Below, one piece after another: positions 27,652 through 35,814 of a stretch of DNA of 64,000 nt. Positions within the stretch are counted from its first letter, which is position 1. Each line of letters begins with the position of its first letter. Made by a program: the position numbers and the translations under genes. This DNA comes from Sulfurospirillum sp. 1612. GTDB lineage: Bacteria; Campylobacterota; Campylobacteria; Campylobacterales; Sulfurospirillaceae. The stretch spans positions 868,001 through 932,000 of the forward strand of contig NZ_CP140614.1 of NCBI RefSeq assembly GCF_036556685.1. Direction: 5' to 3'. The notes below the pieces were generated by a model that was not told the DNA's origin, made no database searches, and was given only the letters and a program-made list of their open reading frames with translations.

Positions 27652-28194
27652 CTATTTGATATCAAAGAAATACGAACTCTCATAGATGACCATACCAGAT
27701 GGAGATTTGACATGATAGGTTTCGTATGACATATAACCTTTTTCTTGGAAATATGCATAATGGTCCGTTTCACGCTCAAGAGTATATTTTGAATCATTTT
27801 TTCTCTCTTTGTACTTTTTGAGTACAGAGGAAGATTTAGCCTCAATATACTGTTTCAATGTAATAAACAGTTGCTTCTCTTTTTTAAAATAGACAAAAGT
27901 ACCATTGACGATACGGTTGTTGTTGTAGATAGTGACATCACAGATTTGTACGGCACTGTTTTTTATCTTAGAGTGAGCACCGGTTTTATTAGTCGTCCAA
28001 TGCGCAGACCAATTTTTGGTAAAAAACACGCCCAATTTATCATAAATAATCTTTTGATTCTTATGATTATTGGGTAATTTTAACACTTTGACGATTCTAT
28101 TGATAACACTCTTTTGGTCTTTAGGCATCGCACTAAGAGTATCCAAAGCATACACATTGTGTAGCAATACCATAATAAGCAGTACTTTTTTCAT
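27652..28194 (-). CDS. Hypothetical secreted protein
   Basis: A 180-residue protein of unknown function. A signal peptide (MKKVLLIMVLLHNVYA) is clear, so the product is periplasmic. The mature part is Lys/Tyr-rich with strands such as VQICDVTIYNNNRIV, FVYFKKEKQLF and PSGMVIYESSYFF, and one Cys. It looks like a small beta-sheet protein, but I recognise no domain. The stop lies five bases from the convergent nfu-like gene. The promoter should be in 28195-28328, a region in which I see no other gene. Confidence 0.65.
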   Translation of the reverse strand: MKKVLLIMVLLHNVYALDTLSAMPKDQKSVINRIVKVLKLPNNHKNQKIIYDKLGVFFTKNWSAHWTTNKTGAHSKIKNSAVQICDVTIYNNNRIVNGTFVYFKKEKQLFITLKQYIEAKSSSVLKKYKERKNDSKYTLERETDHYAYFQEKGYMSYETYHVKSPSGMVIYESSYFFDIK

Positions 28195-28328
28195 TTTAAT
28201 TTCCCCTCCTACAAAGAAATACTATCTTAAACGGTTATGAGAGTATTGTCAACTGATGACACCATTCGATAGTTTGGCGTAATTATAGGTAGATGATACT
28301 TAATTGGCCATAAAAAGGGGTAAATAAA

Positions 28329-28345
28329 GAGATTGATGCAATCTC
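28329..28345 (-). terminator. Intrinsic terminator after ygbA-family gene
   Basis: GAGATTG (28329-28335) and CAATCTC (28339-28345) form a perfect 7-bp stem with a three-base loop. On the minus strand it is followed by TTTATTTA and lies four bases after the ygbA-type stop. It is short in GC but well placed. Confidence 0.65.
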
Positions 28346-28348
28346 ATT

Positions 28349-28702
28349 CTATGATGATTTGCCAAAGATTTTTCTTATTTTCAAAAGTCCCAGTTGCATG
28401 CCACTGTATCTCATGATCTTTGCCAAAGCTTTCCACTCGGATTTTTCATAGCAAGGATTAGGACATTTTCTGCATCGTGGTTTTTCATCATGAGGACACT
28501 CGATGAGTCTTTGGTGTGAGTATTTTAGCGTCTTCTCACAAGTCTCGCATAAGTGGTAATCCACCACCCCTAAATCAGTATCATGATAGAACAAAATCAA
28601 CTGGCCGTCTTTCTTATCATGATCGGCATGATTGTTATCACAATAAAGTTGTATAAATTTGTGTACCACTCTCACATCATTTTCAAATTTTTCTGTTTTC
28701 AC
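28349..28702 (-). CDS. YgbA (nitrous oxide-stimulated promoter) family protein
   Basis: A 117-residue cytoplasmic protein with the cysteine pattern of the YgbA_NO family: LCETCEKTLKYSHQRLIECPHDEKP then CRKCPNPCY and MRYSGMQLG. At least seven Cys suggest a metal or Fe-S site, and enterobacterial homologues are linked to nitrosative stress. I start at GTG 28702, which overlaps the upstream stop (GTGA) and has GAGGAGG eight bases before it; the ATG eight codons earlier lacks an SD. It is translationally coupled to the lipoprotein gene. Whether it responds to nitric oxide here is unknown. Confidence 0.78.
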   Translation of the reverse strand: MKTEKFENDVRVVHKFIQLYCDNNHADHDKKDGQLILFYHDTDLGVVDYHLCETCEKTLKYSHQRLIECPHDEKPRCRKCPNPCYEKSEWKALAKIMRYSGMQLGLLKIRKIFGKSS

Positions 28703-29214
28703 CGAAGTCCTCCTCGTTGGCTCCATTTGTATTTTTTATCATCTTTTACTTTACTAAAGAATAATCTCCCGGAATGTCGCCAAGGGTCTAAAATGATGCC
28801 TTGATCAAAAGGGCATCCCTTGCAGGTGACGACAAGCACATTGTGTTCACTCCAATAATCGCCGATATTGGCACCACCGATATAGTAATCAAAACTTTGA
28901 TAATGCTGTTGTTTCACAAACGAGAGCATATCATAAGCAAATTGCCAACACAGACCCTTTTCTTTGAGCCCAATATTGACTAAAAAGTTTTGCAACAAAG
29001 GCGGCGTGACCAAATGATACTCTTGGGCAAGTTTTCGCGACTGGATGATGGCTTTGTGTGCGAGATCTTTAGCCTCATGATCATTAGGATGTAGGGAGTT
29101 TAACATATTATTGAGCCGGGTGACTTGATGTGTGTCAACTGCTGAAGGATTAGGGGCATGCGCACAAGCAAAAAAGAGAAGCAGGGGAATGAACAGAATA
29201 AGATACTTTTTCAT
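28699..29214 (-). CDS. Lipoprotein with possible Cys-His-Asp papain-like core
   Basis: A 171-residue predicted lipoprotein (MKKYLILFIPLLLFFAC, acceptor Cys at about 17). The mature region has GLCWQFAYDML, then SEHNVLVV, then GIILDPWRHSG. A Cys in a helix start, a His before a strand and an Asp-Pro-Trp are spaced as in papain-like or transglutaminase-like folds, so a hydrolase is plausible; this is pattern inference only. I start at the MKKY methionine, 18 bases inside the longer frame. It is first in a two-gene transcript with the YgbA-like gene, divergent from rpmH. Confidence 0.68.
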   Translation of the reverse strand: MKKYLILFIPLLLFFACAHAPNPSAVDTHQVTRLNNMLNSLHPNDHEAKDLAHKAIIQSRKLAQEYHLVTPPLLQNFLVNIGLKEKGLCWQFAYDMLSFVKQQHYQSFDYYIGGANIGDYWSEHNVLVVTCKGCPFDQGIILDPWRHSGRLFFSKVKDDKKYKWSQRGGLR

Positions 29215-29274
29215 AAATGCTATGATAATCAAATAAGATAAATATATTTTAAATGCAATTAAGTAAAACTACAG

Positions 29275-29305
29275 TATAATCCATACCTTAATTTACAAAA
29301 ATTAA
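29275..29305 (+). promoter_or_regulatory. rpmH promoter and 5' stem-loop
   Basis: TATAAT at 29275-29280 is followed by TTAATTT (29288-29294) / AAATTAA (29299-29305), a 7-bp all-AT repeat near the expected transcript start. No convincing -35 box or DnaA-box cluster is present. It would drive the whole rpmH-rnpA-yidD-yidC-jag-mnmE series. Confidence 0.55.
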
Positions 29306-29324
29306 ATACAAATAAAGGAAACAG

Positions 29325-29459
29325 ATGAAAAGAACATTTCAACCCCATAATACTCCGAAGAAAAGAACCCATGGTTTCAGAACGAGAATGAAGACAAAAA
29401 ATGGTAGAAAAACAATCAATGCAAGACGAGCAAAAGGTAGAAAAAGATTGGCTGCATAG
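29325..29459 (+). CDS. rpmH: 50S ribosomal protein L34
   Basis: A 44-residue, very basic ribosomal protein beginning [19 protein letters not shown] and ending GRKRLAA, which is unmistakable L34. ATAAAGGAAAC precedes the ATG. It starts the standard rpmH-rnpA-yidD-yidC cluster, although dnaA and oriC are not next to it in this window. Confidence 0.98.
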   Translation: MKRTFQPHNTPKKRTHGFRTRMKTKNGRKTINARRAKGRKRLAA

Positions 29460-29785
29460 GTGATTTTAGGATACTAAAGAAAACCAAAGAGTTTTCTTTT
29501 GTGTATCACAATAGTAAAAAATGGCATTTTGATGGTGCTGTGATCTTTTACACACCCAATACAGAGAAACACGTCGGTTTTACGACAAGTAAAAAAGTTG
29601 GGAATGCAGTGAAACGAAACAGAGCGAGGAGGAGACTCAAAGCTTTGTTTCTAGAGCTACAGCCAAATTTATCAAGTGGAAGTTATGTGATTGTTGCAAA
29701 AGATAAGATTCATAATCTTGACTATGCGGCACTCAAAAAAGGTCTACTCTGGTCGTTTGGCCGATTAAATTGTTTGGAAAAATGA
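29447..29785 (+). CDS. rnpA: Ribonuclease P protein component (probable non-canonical start)
   Basis: The protein subunit of RNase P, which matures tRNA 5' ends. [25 protein letters not shown] is the RNR-motif core. The first canonical start, GTG 29501 (94 residues), falls inside the conserved [13 protein letters not shown] segment, yet that segment and at least seven more codons continue in frame upstream to a TAG at 29438 with no ATG, GTG, TTG or CTG. I therefore place the start at ATT 29447 (112 residues, the usual size), with AAAAGG about ten bases upstream; ATA 29471 is the alternative. It overlaps rpmH by 13 bases and yidD by four. Confidence 0.85.
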   Translation: MGCIGDFRILKKTKEFSFVYHNSKKWHFDGAVIFYTPNTEKHVGFTTSKKVGNAVKRNRARRRLKALFLELQPNLSSGSYVIVAKDKIHNLDYAALKKGLLWSFGRLNCLEK

Positions 29786-30120
29786 AAAAGATAGCATTGG
29801 CATTGATAGGGTTTTATCAAAGGTTTTTAACTCTTTTTAGCTATGGGAGTTGTCGATATTATCCCACCTGTTCACAGTATGCAAAAGAACAAATCATGTT
29901 TAACAATTTTTTTAAGGCGCTGTTTTTTTCAATTTTGAGGATACTCAGATGCAATCAACTGTTCGTTGGTGGCATCGATTATCCTGTGGTTAAGAAGGTT
30001 TTTAACAGAGTTTCTTTTGTTAGACGTTATCAATCATCTTTGCATAAAGTATCTTTTTGGTTTGTGCCAAAAGATGAAAAAAGTTTTTTCGTTGTGAAAT
30101 CTTTTAAAAATACTATATAA
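29782..30120 (+). CDS. yidD: Membrane protein insertion efficiency factor YidD
   Basis: A 112-residue protein of the YidD family, membrane-associated by an amphipathic N-terminus and helping YidC insert proteins. Diagnostic residues are LIGFYQRFLTLFSYGSCRYYPTCSQYA with its two Cys, then the ILRCNQLFVGGIDYPV block. The ATG at 29782 overlaps the rnpA stop (ATGA). The C-terminal ~35 residues beyond the family core are basic and aromatic. It sits between rnpA and yidC as in most bacteria. Confidence 0.95.
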   Translation: MKKIALALIGFYQRFLTLFSYGSCRYYPTCSQYAKEQIMFNNFFKALFFSILRILRCNQLFVGGIDYPVVKKVFNRVSFVRRYQSSLHKVSFWFVPKDEKSFFVVKSFKNTI

Positions 30121-30138
30121 ATATAAAAAGGGTTATTT

Positions 30139-31740
30139 GTGTTAGATAAACTTAGTAATCAAAATAGAATCATTATAGCAACTGTTATCTCATTTGTTTT
30201 TTTTGCTGGATATGATTATTTTTTTATTCCAAAACCGGTTCATAATCTCAACGAGCAAAACAGTTCTCAAATTGAGAAAAACACTACGGCAAACTCCTCA
30301 AAAGCTCCTAGCGTCGCCACTGATTTAAGTACGAAAGTTCCTAGCAGTAGCACACAAAACACACCAGTCACCAATAAAACTAAAGAACAATTACTGCTGA
30401 AAGTAAAAGCAAAAAATTATGAACTTGATATCGATAGATTGGGCCGAATTAACAAGTTTTACTTAAATGATAGCAAATACACATCTCCTGATGGCAAGCG
30501 CTTACAGCTTGTGAGTCATGAACTGAATGTTTTGCCTCTTGAGTTGCGTTTTAGTGATGAAACAATCAATACCGATGCTTTTGCTACATCTTATACCACA
30601 AATAAAACAAATATTGAGATCAAAGATAAACCAGCCACTGTTACTTTGACACAGAATCTCACCGGCGTCATTGTTAAAAAGATATTGACATTTTATCCTG
30701 ATGGGCATTATGATGTTCAGGTTCTTTTGAATCATAATAAAGAGTATTTTATTACTCCAGGATATCACCCAAGCCTCGCTAAAGATAGCTATACATTCCA
30801 TGGGGCACTTTTGAAAAAAAGTGATGGTGGTATGGAAATTATCTCTGATGGTGATGCCCAACAACAAACTTTTAAAGGCGTCAAATTTGCTGCAAATGCA
30901 GATAAATACTACACGACAGTCCTTTATAACTTCAAAAAAGGTATGAATGTTGTAGAAGGCTCAGAAAAAGATCAAATTCCCGTGCTGTTTATAAAAGGAA
31001 GCAAAGATTTAAATTTGGGTGGATACATTGGACCTAAAGAGTTTGTGATTTTAAATAAGATTAATCCTGGCTTAACTGATTTGATTGAATATGGATTTTT
31101 TACTTTTATATCCAAACCCCTCTTTGTGCTTTTATCTTACCTCCATGCATTTTTAGGAAACTGGGGTTGGGCGATTGTCGTCTTGACTTTCTTGATCCGC
31201 TTGGTGCTTTTCCCATTGACTTATAAAGGGATGGTTTCGATGAACAAGATGAAAGTCTTGGCACCGAAGATGAAAGAGTTACAAGCAAAATACAAAGGCG
31301 ATAAACAAAAATTAAACGCACACATGATGGAATTGTATAAAAAACATGGCGCCAACCCGATGGGTGGATGTTTGCCGATGCTTTTGCAAATCCCGGTATT
31401 TTTTGCTATTTATCGTGTATTACAAAATGCAGTCGAACTCAAAGGCGCCCCTTGGATCTTCTGGATTCATGATCTTGCGGTGATGGACCCTTATTTTATA
31501 TTGCCAATTCTTATGGGACTGTCAATGTTCGTACAACAAAAATTGGCCCCAAATAATTTTACAGATAAGACACAAGAAAAAATTATGAAATTTCTGCCTT
31601 TAGTGTTTACATTTTTCTTTGTGACATTCCCAGCAGGTCTAACCTTGTACTGGTTTGTGAGCAATCTTTTCTCCATCGCACAACAAGCGTATGTAAACAA
31701 ACTATTTGAAAAGAAGAAAGTGGCAGAGGAAAAGGCTTAA
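30139..31740 (+). CDS. yidC: Membrane protein insertase YidC
   Basis: A 533-residue inner-membrane insertase with an N-terminal membrane anchor (about 11-28), a Ser/Thr/Asn-rich linker, a periplasmic beta-sandwich domain (about 90-310) and the five-helix core (about 330-520), including GMVSMNKMKVLAPKMKELQ, GGCLPMLLQIPVFFAIYRVL and FPAGLTLYWFVSNLFSIAQQ. The start is GTG at 30139 with AAAAGGG upstream. It lies just before jag, a usual partner in membrane-protein biogenesis. Confidence 0.97.
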   Translation: MLDKLSNQNRIIIATVISFVFFAGYDYFFIPKPVHNLNEQNSSQIEKNTTANSSKAPSVATDLSTKVPSSSTQNTPVTNKTKEQLLLKVKAKNYELDIDRLGRINKFYLNDSKYTSPDGKRLQLVSHELNVLPLELRFSDETINTDAFATSYTTNKTNIEIKDKPATVTLTQNLTGVIVKKILTFYPDGHYDVQVLLNHNKEYFITPGYHPSLAKDSYTFHGALLKKSDGGMEIISDGDAQQQTFKGVKFAANADKYYTTVLYNFKKGMNVVEGSEKDQIPVLFIKGSKDLNLGGYIGPKEFVILNKINPGLTDLIEYGFFTFISKPLFVLLSYLHAFLGNWGWAIVVLTFLIRLVLFPLTYKGMVSMNKMKVLAPKMKELQAKYKGDKQKLNAHMMELYKKHGANPMGGCLPMLLQIPVFFAIYRVLQNAVELKGAPWIFWIHDLAVMDPYFILPILMGLSMFVQQKLAPNNFTDKTQEKIMKFLPLVFTFFFVTFPAGLTLYWFVSNLFSIAQQAYVNKLFEKKKVAEEKA

Positions 31741-31742
31741 TT

Positions 31743-32600
31743 ATGATTAGAATAGAAGCAAACACCTTAGAAGAAGCATACCTAAACGCCGCTAGCGAGT
31801 TAGGGTGCTCTATCACGGAATTGGATATTGAGATTGTTCAAAATGCCAATTCTGGATTTTTAGGTCTGTTTAAAAAAACCGCTATTATCGAAGTAATCAA
31901 GAAAGGTTCTAAGCGTACAGAGAGCAAAAGAGCTAGAAATACAGAAGAAAATCTACCTAAAAAAGAGAAGACTTTCGAAAAGAAAAAACGACAAAAACAA
32001 CGCAAAGAAGACCACCACAAAGAAGAATCACGCAAAAACCATGTCGCACATACTTCTAAAAAACATACCGACACGCAAAGAAGAAATGAGAGTGCTCATG
32101 ATAAGATAAAACAACCTGAAATCAAAGTCGATATGGATGAAGCTATTAAAACCATCACCGTCGATATCAATAGACTATTTAAAGAGAGTTGTTTTGATAT
32201 TGATCTTATAAAAGTGTCACAATACAACGCCGATACGATATTGATTGAATTCTCAGGCGAAGATGTCGCCCTTTTGATTGGCAAAGAAGGATACCGTTAT
32301 AAAGCGCTTTCTTATTTATTGTACAATTGGATTAATATCAAATACGGACTCAATATTCGCTTAGAAATTGCAGAATTTTTGAAAAATCAAGAAGAGATGA
32401 TTACCAAATATCTGGGACCCGTTATTGAGCGTGTGCGCAACAATGGACGTGGACAAACAAAAATCTTGGATGGTGTCTTGATAAAAATAGCATTAGAAAA
32501 ATTACGAGCGGAATTTCCTGAAAAATATGTCGGTATTAAATCCGGCAGAGAGGGTGGTCGCTTTATCGTCATCAACGATTTCAATAGGAAAAACAAATAG
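31743..32600 (+). CDS. jag: RNA-binding protein Jag/KhpB
   Basis: A 285-residue cytoplasmic RNA-binding protein. The Jag N-terminal domain (about 1-52, MIRIEANTLEEAYLNAASELG) is followed by a highly charged Lys/Glu/His linker (55-125), a KH domain with the GKEGYRYKALSYL motif (about 180-195) and an R3H-type end. It starts two bases after yidC with an A-rich RBS. The C-terminal stop TAG overlaps the proposed ATA start of mnmE. In other bacteria Jag/KhpB affects cell-wall and membrane homeostasis. Confidence 0.93.
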   Translation: MIRIEANTLEEAYLNAASELGCSITELDIEIVQNANSGFLGLFKKTAIIEVIKKGSKRTESKRARNTEENLPKKEKTFEKKKRQKQRKEDHHKEESRKNHVAHTSKKHTDTQRRNESAHDKIKQPEIKVDMDEAIKTITVDINRLFKESCFDIDLIKVSQYNADTILIEFSGEDVALLIGKEGYRYKALSYLLYNWINIKYGLNIRLEIAEFLKNQEEMITKYLGPVIERVRNNGRGQTKILDGVLIKIALEKLRAEFPEKYVGIKSGREGGRFIVINDFNRKNK

Positions 32601-33934
32601 ATACCATTTCAGCCATTTCTACAGCCCACGGCATCGGCTCAATTGCCGTCGTTAGAGTGAGTGGGCCACTCGCCTTATTGATAGCACAAAAAATCACACA
32701 AAAAGAGAATTTTACACCACGATATGCTTCACGATTAGCGCTGTATGATGCTCATTCTGAAATGATAGATGATGCCATCGTGATTTACTTCAAAGGACCT
32801 CATTCCTTTACGGGGGAAGATATTGTGGAGTTTCAATGTCATGGAGGTGTGGTTGTAGCAAGTATGATTTTAGAGACGGTTATCCAACATGGTGCGCGCT
32901 TAGCAACACCGGGAGAATTCTCAAAAAGAGCTTTTTTAAACGGCAAGATTGACCTCACAGAAGCGGAGGCCATATCAAAGCTCATTGAAACCAAAAGTGT
33001 GGATGCTGCGAAGATTTTAGCGCGACAAATGCGAGGCGAATTGCGTGAATTTGTCGAAAAAATACGAGATGAATTGGTCGATATACTGGCTTATGTTGAA
33101 GTCAGTATTGATTATGCTGAAGAAGATTTACCTGAAGATATCTTGCAACAAATCATCAAAAAACTGGATTTATTAGAGCGAGATTTGAAAATCACTTATG
33201 AGAGTTCAAAGCGCAGAGAAGGGCTTATTGAAGGCTTTAAAGTGGCAATCGTGGGCAAACCAAATGTAGGCAAAAGTTCACTGTTGAACTCTTTCTTAAG
33301 TTATGAACGTGCTATCATCAGTGATGTAGCAGGGACGACACGAGATACGATTGAAGAAGATATTAGACTCGGTACTCATCTGATTAAAATCGTCGATACA
33401 GCAGGTATTCGAGAATCCAATGATTTGGTAGAAAAAATAGGAATCGAGCGCTCAAAAAAGGCCATTGAATCGTCTGATATTGTGATTGCTTTATTTGATA
33501 ATTCACGAGAATTTGATAGAGAAGACCAAGCTATTATGGATATTTTGGATGCTTGTGATACGTCAATTCCTATTATCAAGGCCTTGAACAAAATCGATTT
33601 GCCGTCTCGGTTTGATGTGACGCATTTGCATGGAGATTTTATTGAGATATCAAGTATTTACGATAATACGTTGATTTTAGAAAAATTAAAAGCAATCTTG
33701 GAGCGCTCATCACAAGATGATGCCTTGCTTTTGATTTCAAAAAGACAAATTGATGCGGTTTATGGGGCACTTGAAGCGATTTATGAGAGCAAAAATGTAC
33801 TTAATGAGGGTGAATTAGAGATTTTTGCGTTCCACCTCAATGAGGCTATCGCAAAAATGGCATCGATTACCAAAAATTTTGACCGTGATGAGATACTGGA
33901 TAAGATGTTTGGCAGTTTCTGTCTAGGCAAATAA
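32597..33934 (+). CDS. mnmE: tRNA modification GTPase MnmE (probable ATA start)
   Basis: A GTPase that with MnmG builds the cmnm5 group on wobble U34 of tRNAs. Counting from ATA 32597 it has 445 residues: a formyl-THF-binding N-domain (DTISAISTAHGIGSIAVVRVSG), a helical region, a G domain with P-loop GKPNVGKS (220-227) and DTAG, and the C-terminal FCLGK zinc/catalytic Cys motif. The first canonical start, GTG 32657, would remove 20 conserved residues. No ATG, GTG, TTG or CTG lies between it and the in-frame stop at 32585. AGGA sits seven bases before ATA, which overlaps the jag stop. Confidence 0.9.
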   Translation: MDTISAISTAHGIGSIAVVRVSGPLALLIAQKITQKENFTPRYASRLALYDAHSEMIDDAIVIYFKGPHSFTGEDIVEFQCHGGVVVASMILETVIQHGARLATPGEFSKRAFLNGKIDLTEAEAISKLIETKSVDAAKILARQMRGELREFVEKIRDELVDILAYVEVSIDYAEEDLPEDILQQIIKKLDLLERDLKITYESSKRREGLIEGFKVAIVGKPNVGKSSLLNSFLSYERAIISDVAGTTRDTIEEDIRLGTHLIKIVDTAGIRESNDLVEKIGIERSKKAIESSDIVIALFDNSREFDREDQAIMDILDACDTSIPIIKALNKIDLPSRFDVTHLHGDFIEISSIYDNTLILEKLKAILERSSQDDALLLISKRQIDAVYGALEAIYESKNVLNEGELEIFAFHLNEAIAKMASITKNFDRDEILDKMFGSFCLGK

Positions 33935-33962
33935 AAGTGAAACGAGTGATAAGGAGTGAGTT

Positions 33963-35219
33963 TTGGAAAAAGTGAGAGAGAATATTATCTCAGAAGAGGG
34001 CATTCTCTATTTTGATTATACTGCATCAGGTCAAGCATACGCACCTATTGAAACCAAGATCTTAGAGATTTTAAAAACCTATGCGAACACACATTCTGAA
34101 GTGTCATCAAGTGCGATTATTACCAATCAACACTATACCAAAGCACGCAATGATTTAAAAAAAGCATTGGCAATTGATTCACGATTTTATTTGATGCCGA
34201 CAGGTACCGGTGCCACGGGTGCTATTAAGAAATTCCAAGAATTGATGGGTATCTACATTCCGCCACGTACTAAAAAACGCTATAACATCAATCCTAAAAA
34301 TATTCCATTGGTGCTAGTGGGCCCTTATGAACACCATTCTAACGAGATTAGTTTCCGCGAAGGATTGTGTGATGTGATTCGTATTCCTTTGGATAAATCT
34401 GAAAATATAGATATCGATTTTTTGGAGCAAAAACTTCAAGAAAATCAAAACAGAGAGCTTATTGTTTCCTTTTCTGTGGCTTCTAATGTCACCGGTGTGA
34501 TAAGTGACTATAAAAGAATTTACACCTTAGTGAAACAATATGGGGGTACTGTTTGTATCGATGATGCTGCCGCTTCTGCTTATATGAATATAGATTGTAA
34601 CTATTATGATGCACTGTTTTTATCGCCACACAAACTCTTAGGCGGTGTGGGTGCTTGTGGTCTTTTAGTCATCAAAAAAGAGTTGTGCACTGAAGACAAG
34701 CCGACTTTTGCGGGGGGAGGTACGGTGCAATATGTATCTCGGACGTCTCATGAATATTTGAGTGATATCGAAATGATAGAAGATGCCGGAACCCCTGGAA
34801 TTATCCAATTGATTCGTGCTTCTTTGGCCTATAATCTAAGAAATGAAATTGGACTTGAAAATATTGCAAAATTGGAAAAAGAACTCAAGATTTACTTTGG
34901 TAAACAAGTAAAAGAGTTGAAAGGTATCAAACTGTATTGCAGTTTTGAACAAGAAAAACTCTCTATTTTTTCTTTGAATTTTCAAGGTATCAGTCCGTTT
35001 GATATTTCCAAATTTCTCTCAGATAACTACAATATTCAAACACGAGCAGGATGTAGTTGTGCTGGGCCTTATGGACATGATCTTCTCCACCTAAAAGACA
35101 ATCAAGCGTTTGATGAAAAGCCGGGTTGGCTGCGTATTAGTATCCATTTTACCCATACAAAAGAGCAGATTGACATCTTAATCAAAGCACTAAAGGAAGC
35201 TATCAAAGTTCTAAAATAG
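33963..35219 (+). CDS. PLP-dependent class V aminotransferase (cysteine desulfurase-like)
   Basis: A 418-residue fold-type I PLP enzyme. The probable Schiff-base Lys is K224 in SPHKLLGGVGACG, preceded by the cofactor Asp in CIDDAAA, and RAGCSCAGPYG near 360-370 resembles the mobile loop Cys of cysteine desulfurases. The start is TTG 33963 after AAGGAG. It belongs to a group common in Campylobacterota annotated only as aminotransferase class V; SufS/IscS function cannot be assumed because no isc or suf genes adjoin it. Confidence 0.85.
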   Translation: MEKVRENIISEEGILYFDYTASGQAYAPIETKILEILKTYANTHSEVSSSAIITNQHYTKARNDLKKALAIDSRFYLMPTGTGATGAIKKFQELMGIYIPPRTKKRYNINPKNIPLVLVGPYEHHSNEISFREGLCDVIRIPLDKSENIDIDFLEQKLQENQNRELIVSFSVASNVTGVISDYKRIYTLVKQYGGTVCIDDAAASAYMNIDCNYYDALFLSPHKLLGGVGACGLLVIKKELCTEDKPTFAGGGTVQYVSRTSHEYLSDIEMIEDAGTPGIIQLIRASLAYNLRNEIGLENIAKLEKELKIYFGKQVKELKGIKLYCSFEQEKLSIFSLNFQGISPFDISKFLSDNYNIQTRAGCSCAGPYGHDLLHLKDNQAFDEKPGWLRISIHFTHTKEQIDILIKALKEAIKVLK

Positions 35220-35275
35220 TGCACTTATTTTTCTTCATACTATCAGCGATTAGAAGTTTTAACTCAGGAAAATAA

Positions 35276-35311
35276 TGATACAATTCCAACTTATATTTAT
35301 TATAAGGAAAG
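35276..35311 (+). promoter_or_regulatory. Extended -10 promoter and short hairpin before DUF302 gene
   Basis: TGA then TACAAT (35279-35284) forms an extended -10 box. CTTATA (35290-35295) and TATAAG (35301-35306) form a 6-bp inverted repeat whose right arm runs into the SD (AAGGAAAG, 35304-35311). The layout resembles the stronger repeats at 8383 and 35815. Confidence 0.4.
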
Positions 35312-35314
35312 AAT

Positions 35315-35779
35315 ATGCAATTTTTATTTGGTCTTGTTTTAGGATTTGTCCTTTGTGCCGTTGTGGTTTGGAAATTTATGCCTAAGTTGATGATGATTAA
35401 CAAGCGCAGTAAATTAAATTTTGAAGAAACGGTAGAGGCGATACAAAAACTAGCAAAAGAAGCGGGTTGGAATGTTCCTCATGTTTATAATATGAAACAA
35501 TCCTTTGAAAAAGCCGGCAATAAAAATGTTGAAAAGATGCATGTCATATCTTTGGGTCAATCAAAACATGCTTATGAGATTGTCAAACATGATAAAGATA
35601 AAAATATCTTGGCCTTTATGCCTTATCGGGCCGGTGTTTATGAAGACACAAATGGCAAAGTCTATTTTTGTGGTGCCAATATGACAATCATGAGCAAACT
35701 TTTTGGCGGCAATATTGAAAAAGTCATGGGAGCATCAGCCAAAGAGTTAGATGACGCCTTTGCAAAAATTTTACTCTAG
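35315..35779 (+). CDS. DUF302-domain membrane-anchored protein
   Basis: A 154-residue protein with one N-terminal membrane helix (about 2-22, ending KFMPKLMM) and a DUF302 domain (about 32-150) with the family pattern FEETVEAIQKLAKEAGW, AYEIVKHDKDKNILAFMPYRAGVYED and the closing MGASAKELDDAFAKIL. One Cys is in YFCGAN and one in the membrane segment. DUF302 is a small alpha/beta fold of unknown biochemical role, often near heavy-metal or sulfur genes. It has its own promoter-like region, and purL follows 72 bases on. Confidence 0.85.
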   Translation: MQFLFGLVLGFVLCAVVVWKFMPKLMMINKRSKLNFEETVEAIQKLAKEAGWNVPHVYNMKQSFEKAGNKNVEKMHVISLGQSKHAYEIVKHDKDKNILAFMPYRAGVYEDTNGKVYFCGANMTIMSKLFGGNIEKVMGASAKELDDAFAKILL

Positions 35780-35814
35780 CGTTGGACTTAAATACTTATT
35801 TAGCACTTTTTTAG

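Noticed and set aside
27655-27666. TTTGATATCAAA palindrome between the nfu-like gene and its convergent neighbour
   Set aside because: It lies mostly in coding sequence, is AT-rich and short, and has no promoter nearby.
29220-29324. Possible replication origin next to rpmH
   Set aside because: No dnaA gene and no cluster of DnaA boxes is present in the short intergenic region.
32586-32600. Programmed -1 frameshift producing a Jag-MnmE fusion
   Set aside because: GGAAAAAC is not a good slippery heptamer and no downstream stem was seen; a non-canonical start is simpler. Kept only as a test.
34711-34717. Run of six Gs in the aminotransferase gene as a possible phase-variable tract
   Set aside because: Phase-variable tracts in Campylobacterota are usually eight or more Gs, and here the run encodes a plausible conserved Gly segment.
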